Source: Actinomycetota bacterium (GTDB lineage Bacteria > Actinomycetota > Actinomycetes > Actinomycetales > Microbacteriaceae). Taken from it: a stretch of DNA of 6,274 nt. The position numbers and the translations under genes are program-made. Location of the stretch: NCBI GenBank assembly GCA_010028615.1, contig RHAS01000045.1:1-6274 (forward strand), read 5' to 3'. Below, one piece after another: positions 1-5,903 of this stretch. The stretch's first letter is position 1; the number at the start of each line of letters is the position of its first letter. The notes beneath the pieces are model-generated. The model was not told the DNA's origin. It saw only the letters and a program-made list of their open reading frames with translations, and made no database searches.

Positions 1-116
1 ATCCAGAGGGCATGTTTTCAGCAACGCACATGTATGCCGTTACTGCAACAGGAAGTTAAAACTTCCTGTTGCAGTAACGGCATACATGTGCGTTGCTGAA
101 AACATGCCCTCTGGAT
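1..116. repeat. Perfect 57-base inverted repeat at window start (probable fold-back artefact)
   Basis: Bases 1-57 are the exact reverse complement of bases 60-116, with only AA (58-59) between them. I found no mismatch along the arms. The right arm reads in frame as aminopeptidase coding sequence (LPVAVTAYMCVAENMPSG) that continues into the rest of pepA, so it is the authentic copy. The left arm does not give aminopeptidase-like protein when read forward and simply mirrors the right arm. A perfect inverted copy of coding sequence ending exactly at a sequence end is typical of amplification chimeras (for example multiple displacement amplification) or assembly fold-backs. A natural hairpin is possible but would have to lie inside a conserved gene. 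Confidence 0.95.
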
Positions 117-673
117 CGGCTACTCGCCCAAATGATGTTGTGACATTTAGAAACGGGAAATCTGTCGAGATCACTAACACCGACGCCGAAGGTAGATTAG
201 TACTAGCTGATGGACTGATTCTGGCATCAGAAACAAAGCCGGATCTAATTGTGGATGTAGCAACCCTAACCGGAGCAGCCAGAGTAGCTCTTGGTAATCG
301 TTACACAGGTCTAATGGGTGACGACGCTTCAGTCGCATTAGTCAAGCAGGCTGCCAATGATGCGGGTGAACTCGTCTGGCACATGCCACTGCCAGGAGAA
401 CTTCTAGAGCTGATCAAGTCAGATATTGCCGATTTGATGAACTCGCGGGTCGGTAACCCCGCCGGCGGGATGTTAGTTGGCGGGCTATTCCTTCAGGAAT
501 TCATCGGAACAGACAAAAGCCAGAAGAAGCTCCCATGGGCTCACCTAGACTTTGCCACTGCCGCCAACAATGACCTCGCTCCTTACGGCTATACGGTAAA
601 GGGAGCAACCGGCGCAATGGTTAGAACCCTTGTGTCTGTTGCTGAGCAACTGGTAAATAAGCGGAAAAAATAG
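59..673 (+). CDS. pepA: Leucyl aminopeptidase (M17 family), C-terminal part, 5' truncated
   Basis: This is the catalytic C-terminal portion of a cytosolic M17 leucine aminopeptidase, a hexameric two-metal enzyme that removes N-terminal residues from peptides. The signature NTDAEGRL lies at 176-199; its Asp and Glu are metal ligands and its Arg is part of the active site in the family. It is followed by DVATLTGA, the conserved GNPAGGM stretch and WAHLDFA near the end. About 204 residues are present where the family has about 500, so the N-terminal domain and the upstream catalytic Lys and metal ligands are missing. The ATG at 86 is not the true start, because family similarity continues upstream of it (LPVAVTAY at 62-85) to the centre of the terminal palindrome. 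The frame stays open to base 2, but residues encoded before about 59 are probably artefactual. The TAG at 671-673 is 46 bases before lpdA. The gene is intact on its 3' side, so this looks like contig truncation and not a pseudogene. Confidence 0.93.
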   Translation, partial: KLPVAVTAYMCVAENMPSGSATRPNDVVTFRNGKSVEITNTDAEGRLVLADGLILASETKPDLIVDVATLTGAARVALGNRYTGLMGDDASVALVKQAANDAGELVWHMPLPGELLELIKSDIADLMNSRVGNPAGGMLVGGLFLQEFIGTDKSQKKLPWAHLDFATAANNDLAPYGYTVKGATGAMVRTLVSVAEQLVNKRKK

Positions 674-709
674 TCATCTAGTAATCTGTATTAGTTATCT
701 ATCTAAATC

Positions 710-714
710 AGGAG
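710..714 (+). promoter_or_regulatory. Ribosome binding site that fixes the TTG start of lpdA
   Basis: AGGAG lies 5 bases before the TTG at 720. No in-frame ATG occurs until codon 81, beyond the FAD-binding motif, so this site decides the start. The E2 gene downstream has the same AGGAGCA leader with the same 5-base spacing. Confidence 0.8.
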
Positions 715-719
715 CACAA

Positions 720-2096
720 TTGGCAGAGCATAATTTCGACGTGGTCATCCTAGGTGGCGGAAGCGGTGGATATGCTGCCGCACTAAGAAGTGCACAACTT
801 GGGCTATCTGTTTGCCTAATCGAAAGAGACAAGCTCGGCGGCACCTGCCTTCACCGCGGTTGCATTCCTACCAAAGCACTACTGCACTCGGCAGAAGTGG
901 CAGATAGCACTCGTGAAGCGGCTACCTTCGGAATACAGGCAACACTTCAAGGTGTCGACATGCCTGCTGTCAACAAATATCGCGACGGAATAATCGATCG
1001 TCTATTCAAGGGTCTTACTGGCTTAGTAGGTTCAAAACAAATCACAGTTGTATCCGGTGAAGGTCGCATGGTCGGACCTAAAACGATTTCTGTCAATTCA
1101 GATACCTACACAGGTAAGAATCTAGTTCTTGCTACGGGCTCATTCAGCAGGACGCTTCCTGGGTTGGACATTGCCGGCAGAGTAATCACTTCAGATCAAG
1201 CCCTGCAACTTGACTTCGTACCAGAAAAAGCAATTGTGCTAGGCGGTGGAGTTATCGGTGTTGAGTTCGCTTCTATCTGGAAATCATTTGGTTGTGATGT
1301 AACCATCATCGAGGGACTACCTACGCTTGTACCAAATGAAGATCCAGCTGTATCAAAAGCGCTCGAGCGTGCCTACCGAAAGCGCGGCATCAACTTCAAA
1401 ACTGGGGTGAAATTCTCTGGAGTGCAACAAAGTGCAACCGGTGTTGTTGTTACCCTCGAAAACGGTGAAACATTCGATGCTGAACTACTTCTAGTGGCTG
1501 TTGGTCGTGGACCAAACACTGCTGGATTTGGGTATGAAGAAAACGGGATCAAGATGGATCGCGGTTGGGTAATCACCAATGAAAGATTGGAAACATCTGT
1601 GTCTGGTGTTTACGCAGCGGGAGATATCGTTCCTGGTCTTCAACTGGCGCACCGCGGATTCCAGCAGGGCATCTTTATCGCGGAGGAATTAGCAGGATTG
1701 AAGCCAGTTGCCATCGATGAACTGGGTATCCCTAAAGTTACCTACTGCGAACCAGAGATTGCATCTGTTGGCCTAACTGAACCAAAGGCAGCAGAGAAAT
1801 ACGGAGCTGAGAACATCAGTGTTTACGAGTACAACCTTGGTGGTAATGGAAAGAGCCAGATTTTAGGTACCGCTGGTTTCATAAAGCTCATCAGACGCAA
1901 CAACGGACCAGTTATTGGAATTCACATGATTGGCTCTAGAGTTGGCGAACAAGTTGGTGAAGCCCAACTTATTGTCAATTGGGAAGCTTTCCCTGAAGAA
2001 GTAGCAAGCCTGGTACATGCTCACCCAACACAGAACGAAGCCTTGGGTGAAGCGCATCTGGCTCTAGCCGGCAAACCATTACACGCACACGCATAA
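720..2096 (+). CDS. lpdA: Dihydrolipoyl dehydrogenase (E3)
   Basis: This flavoprotein disulfide reductase of 458 residues reoxidises dihydrolipoyl groups of 2-oxo acid dehydrogenase complexes with NAD+. The FAD-binding motif GGGSGG is at residues 12-17. The redox disulfide is C43-x4-C48 in GGTCLHRGCIPTK, the form usual in Actinobacteria. ATGS is at 138-141. The second Rossmann motif GGGVIGVEFA (175-184), followed by E198 at the end of the next strand, favours NAD over NADP. The second FAD motif AAGD is at 299-302. The C-terminal dimerisation domain carries HAHPTQNE, giving the catalytic pair H435 and E440. All key residues are present and the length is normal. Translation starts at TTG with a good ribosome binding site. 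The gene lies 46 bases after pepA and 24 before the E2 gene, so E2 and E3 are probably co-transcribed. No clear separate promoter is visible; a TATCTA at 696-701 lacks a convincing -35 partner. Confidence 0.97.
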   Translation: MAEHNFDVVILGGGSGGYAAALRSAQLGLSVCLIERDKLGGTCLHRGCIPTKALLHSAEVADSTREAATFGIQATLQGVDMPAVNKYRDGIIDRLFKGLTGLVGSKQITVVSGEGRMVGPKTISVNSDTYTGKNLVLATGSFSRTLPGLDIAGRVITSDQALQLDFVPEKAIVLGGGVIGVEFASIWKSFGCDVTIIEGLPTLVPNEDPAVSKALERAYRKRGINFKTGVKFSGVQQSATGVVVTLENGETFDAELLLVAVGRGPNTAGFGYEENGIKMDRGWVITNERLETSVSGVYAAGDIVPGLQLAHRGFQQGIFIAEELAGLKPVAIDELGIPKVTYCEPEIASVGLTEPKAAEKYGAENISVYEYNLGGNGKSQILGTAGFIKLIRRNNGPVIGIHMIGSRVGEQVGEAQLIVNWEAFPEEVASLVHAHPTQNEALGEAHLALAGKPLHAHA

Positions 2097-2120
2097 TTTT
2101 TACTGCAATAAGGAGCAGCA

Positions 2121-3509
2121 ATGAGTGAAGTCAAACTTCCAGCACTAGGTGAGTCAGTTACAGAAGGCACCGTAACCAGATGGCTAAAAAAAGTCGGTGA
2201 CACCGTCGCAATCGATGAGCCATTAGTCGAAGTTTCAACAGACAAGGTTGACACCGAAATTCCAAGTCCCGTTGCCGGTGTTCTCCAGCAGATCTTGGTC
2301 CAAGAAGACGAGACCGCAGCTGTCGGTGCCGTTCTTGCGATAGTTGCAGATGGAGCAGCTCAGTCATCCCCTGCACCAGCTGCACCTCCAGTTACTACAC
2401 CTGTCGTAGAGACTGCTGTTGTCCCTGAACCAGTTGCTACTCCAGTTATCGAAACTCCAGTAGCGGCACCTCAAGCGGCTCCTGTGACAACTCAGCCGCC
2501 GATGAACCTTCCGATTTTTACTCCACAGGTTAATACTGTTCCAGTAACACCGGCACCTGTCGCAACACCTGCTGTAACTCCAGCACCTCTGGTTGAAAGT
2601 ACAGAAACCTCTGAGATTGCGTATGTGACACCGTTGGTTAGAAAGCTAGCTGCCGAGACTGGTGTAGATCTAAACTCCGTTACCGGAACAGGTATCGGTG
2701 GAAGAATCAGACGCGAGGATGTCCTGGCTGCGGCTAGCCAGAATAAACCAGTTGCGCCAACAGCTGCGGAAGCGGTTGTCACCACCTCAGCACAAAGAGG
2801 CACAAGTGAACCAATGTCGAGACTGCGCAAGGTGCTCGCAGAACGAGCAGTTGCCTCAATGGTATCTTCAGCACAGTTGACTACTGTGGTTGAAGTTGAC
2901 GTAACCCGTATCGCTGCATTGCGAAACAAGGTTCAGGCAGAATTTACCGCGAAGTCCGGTGTGAAACTTAACTTCATGCCATTTTTCTTCCTAGCAGCGG
3001 CAGAAGCGTTGCGAGCTCACCCGAAACTAAATGCCAGCATCGATGGAGAGAACATTGTTTACCATCCGACAGAGAACATCAGCTTTGCGGTAGACACCGA
3101 ACGCGGTCTTTTAACTCCGGTAATTCGAGACGCTTCAACACTTAGCCTTGCGGCAATCGCTCAACAGATCGCTGACTTGGCCGCGAGAACAAGAGATAAC
3201 AAACTAAAGCCGGATGAGCTTTCTGGTGGAACATTTACTCTCACCAATACTGGCTCACGCGGAGCGCTCTTTGACACCCCTGTGGTCTTCCTTCCACAAT
3301 CAGCAATTCTTGGAACAGGCGTTGTAACGAAGAGACCAGTCGTGGTCACTGACGAGAATGGTCTGGACTCAATTGCTATCAGAAGCATGGTCTATCTAGC
3401 GCTCTCCTACGATCACAGACTGATCGATGGAGCTGATGCAAGTAGATTCCTTGTTGATGTCAAAACTCGACTAGAGCAAGCAAACTTTGAAGCTAACCTG
3501 GGTTACTAA
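2121..3509 (+). CDS. sucB: Dihydrolipoamide acyltransferase (E2) of a 2-oxo acid dehydrogenase complex, SucB/DlaT type
   Basis: This is the 462-residue core subunit of a 2-oxo acid dehydrogenase complex; it transfers the acyl group from its lipoyl arm to CoA. It has one N-terminal lipoyl domain (about 2-76), with the lipoylated K42 in STDKVDTE. A flexible Pro/Ala/Val/Thr-rich linker spans about 77-167. The peripheral subunit-binding domain (about 168-204) begins YVTPLVRKLAAE and holds GTGIGGRIRREDV. The catalytic domain (about 229-460) has TNTGSRGALFDTP and the active-site DHRLIDG with H432 and D436. In Actinobacteria the 2-oxoglutarate E1 is often fused to its own acyltransferase-like domain, and a stand-alone E2 of this type serves pyruvate and 2-oxoglutarate oxidation; sequence alone does not settle the substrate here. 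Other actinobacterial members often have two or three lipoyl domains. AGGAG at 2111-2115 lies 5 bases before the ATG. The stop overlaps the stop of the opposing gene. The symbol is by similarity; dlaT is an equally fair name. Confidence 0.94.
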   Translation: MSEVKLPALGESVTEGTVTRWLKKVGDTVAIDEPLVEVSTDKVDTEIPSPVAGVLQQILVQEDETAAVGAVLAIVADGAAQSSPAPAAPPVTTPVVETAVVPEPVATPVIETPVAAPQAAPVTTQPPMNLPIFTPQVNTVPVTPAPVATPAVTPAPLVESTETSEIAYVTPLVRKLAAETGVDLNSVTGTGIGGRIRREDVLAAASQNKPVAPTAAEAVVTTSAQRGTSEPMSRLRKVLAERAVASMVSSAQLTTVVEVDVTRIAALRNKVQAEFTAKSGVKLNFMPFFFLAAAEALRAHPKLNASIDGENIVYHPTENISFAVDTERGLLTPVIRDASTLSLAAIAQQIADLAARTRDNKLKPDELSGGTFTLTNTGSRGALFDTPVVFLPQSAILGTGVVTKRPVVVTDENGLDSIAIRSMVYLALSYDHRLIDGADASRFLVDVKTRLEQANFEANLGY

Positions 3510-4153
3510 TTAACTTCAGAGACTATGTAATGGTCACCCGCTGACCATAATCTCAATAAATACATCCTTTCATCGCAAGTCCTTTGCGCTGTAATCTCGA
3601 TCATGCCACCGAAACTTTCTTTGGCCCCGATCGAGTAGTTCTGCCCCTGAAGTTTTATTGCCTTTGAACGAAGCTGACTCGATTGAATCTCTAACCCGAT
3701 TAGATTCTGCGAAGCACAGGATGATTTTGTTGATTTCTTCCCTGGTTCAACTTTTTCACTGGTTAGAACAGTTGAGCAGAAAATTAACGCAATCAAACTT
3801 GCGAAAGCGACAGTTATTGCATTCCACTTTGATTTGCGGATTTCGGTGAACCCTTTGAACGCATTGAAATTAGCTCTTTGGCGAAGCGATTGTTTAATTG
3901 ATTTAGCGAGAAGTTTTGGGTTTCCAATATCAGGTACGACTATCGCAACCCGATTATTTCTAAGGCGTACCGCAAAGGGAGTTCGTTGAGTCAAACTCGC
4001 CATGATTCTTGGCCAACAAACTAAAGGACTTGGACGAACCAACCAATAGATTGAACCATTACGACGATCACTTGCAGCCCAAACACTTCCCCATGGCCTA
4101 ACCAGAAGCTTTCTCGTGACTGCGAAGTTTCTGAGTGAAGGCTGTCTGCGCAT
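3506..4153 (-). CDS. Unrecognised single-pass membrane protein
   Basis: I do not recognise this 215-residue protein. It has a hydrophilic, Arg-rich N-terminal region of about 110 residues. One hydrophobic segment follows at about 112-130 (ITVAFASLIALIFCSTVL), then a C-terminal region of about 85 residues. The basic stretch just before the segment (EIRKSKW) predicts the N-terminal part inside the cell and the C-terminal part outside. C146 and C193 both lie in the outer part and could form a disulfide. The start at 4153 is supported by GGAAGGA ending 8 bases upstream. The stop TAG (3506-3508) overlaps the TAA of the E2 gene, a tail-to-tail arrangement, and the gene diverges from lipB across 102 bases. 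The ribosome binding site, the length and a sensible topology argue for a real gene; the 63-codon forward frame inside it does not look like a protein. M. tuberculosis has an unrelated TIGR01777-type epimerase at the matching place. Function is unknown. Confidence 0.75.
   Translation of the reverse strand: MRRQPSLRNFAVTRKLLVRPWGSVWAASDRRNGSIYWLVRPSPLVCWPRIMASLTQRTPFAVRLRNNRVAIVVPDIGNPKLLAKSIKQSLRQRANFNAFKGFTEIRKSKWNAITVAFASLIALIFCSTVLTSEKVEPGKKSTKSSCASQNLIGLEIQSSQLRSKAIKLQGQNYSIGAKESFGGMIEITAQRTCDERMYLLRLWSAGDHYIVSEVN
3530..3548. terminator. Possible stem-loop terminator after the E2 gene
   Basis: ATGGTCA (3530-3536) and TGACCAT (3542-3548) form a perfect 7-base stem with a 5-base loop CCCGC, starting 21 bases after the E2 stop codon. 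It lies inside the last codons of the opposing gene (residues WSAGDH). There is no run of T after it, so it is a weak candidate for an intrinsic terminator and could be chance. Confidence 0.25.
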
Positions 4154-4161
4154 AACTGAAA

Positions 4162-4168
4162 TCCTTCC
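4162..4168 (-). promoter_or_regulatory. Ribosome binding site of the reverse-strand membrane protein gene
   Basis: Read on the minus strand this is GGAAGGA, followed by 8 bases (TTTCAGTT) and then the ATG at 4153-4151. Sequence and spacing are near ideal. This is the main evidence that the gene is real and starts here. Confidence 0.75.
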
Positions 4169-4243
4169 AGTGCGCTCTCGCCTGTTAGCCTCTGCGCTAA
4201 GGATGTGGATGAGTCAGAGGTGTTTGAGTCCTGTTGAAAGATT

Positions 4244-4249
4244 TAGAAT
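4244..4249 (+). promoter_or_regulatory. Predicted -10 box of a leaderless lipB promoter
   Basis: TAGAAT fits the TANNNT form of actinobacterial -10 boxes. It ends 6 bases before the GTG of lipB, so transcription would start at or next to the first base of the start codon. No good Shine-Dalgarno sequence sits at normal spacing, and an in-frame TGA at 4250-4252 excludes an earlier start. I see no convincing -35 box at 16-18 bases, which is common for this promoter class. Confidence 0.5.
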
Positions 4250-4255
4250 TGAAAG

Positions 4256-4891
4256 GTGCCTGATTTCGAGATTGTTGGATTGAACCCTAAATTCGTTGAC
4301 TATAAGGATGCGTGGACCCTGCAACGCCAGGTGCATGCAGATGTGTCTGCTGGGGTTAGAAAAGACACTCTTCTGCTTTTAGAGCACGCGAGTGTTTATA
4401 CAGCGGGAAAGCGAACGGAAGACGAAGAACGACCTGCCGATGGGACTCCCGTCATCGATGTTGACCGAGGGGGCAAGATTACTTGGCATGGACCGGGTCA
4501 GCTTGTCGGTTATCCAATTATGAAACTCCCCGAGCCAATAGATGTCGTCGGCTATGTGCGATGGTTAGAGCAGGTTCTTATCGATTCCATAGCCGAATTC
4601 GGCCTTTACACCGAAAGAGTTGAGGGGCGATCTGGAGTGTGGGCTCCGTATGAAGGAAGCCACGTCAAGATTGCTGCCATCGGTATTCGGGTTGCAGAGA
4701 AGACCACGATGCACGGGTTCGCGCTGAACTGCAACAATTCACTTGAGCCCTATGAAACCATCATCGCCTGCGGTATTCGCGATGCTAAAACAAGTACTAT
4801 TAGCCAGATGCTACAAAAAGAGGTAACACCTGCAATGGCAGCCGAGGTTATCATGACGAATTTCAGCTCTATCGAAAGCGTGTCCAAGTGA
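4256..4891 (+). CDS. lipB: Lipoyl(octanoyl) transferase
   Basis: LipB moves octanoate from acyl carrier protein to the target lysine of lipoyl domains, the first step of lipoate assembly in the cytoplasm. The 211 residues match the family length. Visible motifs are the RGG of DRGGKITW (71-73), [10 protein letters not shown] (78-87), the catalytic lysine K138 in [17 protein letters not shown] (153-158) and the catalytic cysteine C172 in IIACGI. The start is GTG at 4256; an in-frame TGA two codons upstream rules out an earlier one, and the residues from here ([17 protein letters not shown]) match the usual LipB beginning. The transcript is probably leaderless (see the TAGAAT box). The gene opens the lipB-lipA unit and its TGA overlaps the lipA GTG by 4 bases. 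It diverges from the membrane protein gene on the other strand. No key residue is missing. Confidence 0.96.
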   Translation: MPDFEIVGLNPKFVDYKDAWTLQRQVHADVSAGVRKDTLLLLEHASVYTAGKRTEDEERPADGTPVIDVDRGGKITWHGPGQLVGYPIMKLPEPIDVVGYVRWLEQVLIDSIAEFGLYTERVEGRSGVWAPYEGSHVKIAAIGIRVAEKTTMHGFALNCNNSLEPYETIIACGIRDAKTSTISQMLQKEVTPAMAAEVIMTNFSSIESVSK

Positions 4892-5880
4892 CTCAAGAAC
4901 AACCGAAGAGGATGCTCAGGGTCGAAGCTAGAAATGCCGAAGTCCCAATTGAGCGCAAGCCAGAGTGGATCAAGACTCGAGCGAAAATGGGGCCAGAATA
5001 CCAAGCCCTTCAAACATTAGTAAAGTCCGAAGGCCTGCACACAGTCTGCCAAGAAGCTGGTTGCCCAAACATTTATGAGTGCTGGGAAGATCGCGAAGCT
5101 ACTTTTCTAATCGGTGGTGCCCAATGCACGAGACGATGTGATTTTTGTCAAATAGATACTGGAAAGCCAGCAAATTTGGATCCAGATGAGCCTCGAAGAG
5201 TTGGACAATCAGTAAGGCAGATGCAGCTTCGCTACGCCACGGTAACCGGAGTTGCTAGAGACGACCTTCCTGACGAGGGATCTTGGCTTTACGCCGAAAC
5301 TATTCGACAGATACATAAGCAGTCCCCTGGAACCGGTGTTGAAATTTTGGTTCCTGATTTCAGTGGAAACCCAGTTCACTTGCAGAAGGTTTTTGATGCC
5401 AAACCAGAAGTGTTTGCTCACAACGTAGAGACTGTGCCGAGGATTTTTAACCAAATTCGACCAGCATTCAGATATGAAAAGTCTCTAGATGTTATAACTC
5501 AGGGTAGAAATGCCGGATTGGTAACTAAAAGTAACCTGATTCTCGGCATGGGTGAAGAGATTGAGGAAATCGTACAAGCGCTCAAAGATCTCTACAACGC
5601 CGGGACAGACATAGTCACCATTACCCAATACCTTCGCCCTTCTGTGAAACATCACCCAGTTAGTCGTTGGGTGAAACCCCAAGAGTTTATAGAACTAAAG
5701 ACAATAGCCGAGGAAATGGGTTTCCTCGGTGTGCTCAGTGGGCCACTGGTCCGTTCCAGTTATCGAGCTGGACGTCTTTGGGCACAGAGCATGATTAAAC
5801 GTGGCGAAGTTATTCCAGAGCACCTGCAGCATCTGGCTGAAGCAGCGATCAAGGACGGATTCGCCCAAGCGGTGAAATAG
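4888..5880 (+). CDS. lipA: Lipoyl synthase (radical SAM)
   Basis: LipA inserts two sulfur atoms into octanoyl groups bound to lipoyl domains, completing the cofactor that LipB starts. The 330 residues are typical of actinobacterial LipA. The auxiliary iron-sulfur cluster, which is the sulfur source, is bound by C54, C59 and C65 ([12 protein letters not shown]). The radical SAM cluster is bound by C80, C84 and C87 (CTRRCDFC). The C-terminal RSSY motif at 289-292 supplies the serine ligand of the auxiliary cluster. Other conserved stretches are [23 protein letters not shown] and ITQYLRPS. The GTG start at 4888 overlaps the lipB stop as GTGA, which suggests translational coupling; a weak GAAAG lies 9 bases upstream. 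The TAG at 5878-5880 is followed 23 bases later by the DUF4191 gene. The gene appears complete, with every cluster ligand in place. Confidence 0.98.
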   Translation: MTQEQPKRMLRVEARNAEVPIERKPEWIKTRAKMGPEYQALQTLVKSEGLHTVCQEAGCPNIYECWEDREATFLIGGAQCTRRCDFCQIDTGKPANLDPDEPRRVGQSVRQMQLRYATVTGVARDDLPDEGSWLYAETIRQIHKQSPGTGVEILVPDFSGNPVHLQKVFDAKPEVFAHNVETVPRIFNQIRPAFRYEKSLDVITQGRNAGLVTKSNLILGMGEEIEEIVQALKDLYNAGTDIVTITQYLRPSVKHHPVSRWVKPQEFIELKTIAEEMGFLGVLSGPLVRSSYRAGRLWAQSMIKRGEVIPEHLQHLAEAAIKDGFAQAVK

Positions 5881-5891
5881 AGAGAAAGCAA

Positions 5892-5897
5892 TAAAGT
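5892..5897 (+). promoter_or_regulatory. Possible -10 box for a leaderless DUF4191 transcript
   Basis: TAAAGT fits TANNNT and ends exactly 6 bases before the ATG at 5904, the same geometry as at lipB. The 23-base gap has no good Shine-Dalgarno sequence; the nearest purine run, GAGAAAG (5882-5888), is 15 bases from the start codon. In AT-rich sequence such a box can arise by chance. Confidence 0.3.
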
Positions 5898-5903
5898 TAA
5901 ACC

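Noticed and set aside
86..88. ATG at 86 as the true start of pepA
   Set aside because: Family similarity continues upstream in frame (LPVAVTAY), and two thirds of the expected protein is missing, so this is an internal methionine.
1..116. Transposon end, phage attachment site or hairpin terminator
   Set aside because: The right arm is ordinary aminopeptidase coding sequence that continues into pepA, with no transposase or integrase nearby, and the arms end exactly at the window edge.
674..719. TATCTA at 696-701 as a promoter for lpdA
   Set aside because: No matching -35 element, and the 46-base gap after pepA is compatible with read-through transcription.
2492..2929. Reverse 145-codon open frame opposite the E2 gene
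   Set aside because: It mirrors the low-complexity linker and following domain of a well-supported E2. Its Thr/Val/Gly/Ala-rich composition is what the complement of Pro/Ala/Thr/Val codons produces.
3658..3849. Forward 63-codon open frame inside the reverse-strand gene
   Set aside because: No visible ribosome binding site or recognisable motif, and it lies opposite a longer frame with a strong ribosome binding site and sensible topology. It is treated as a chance frame.
4171..4198. TGCGCT repeated at 4171-4176 and 4193-4198 as a possible operator in the divergent spacer
   Set aside because: Two direct six-base copies 22 bases apart are too short to stand out from chance, with no regulator gene nearby to support a site.
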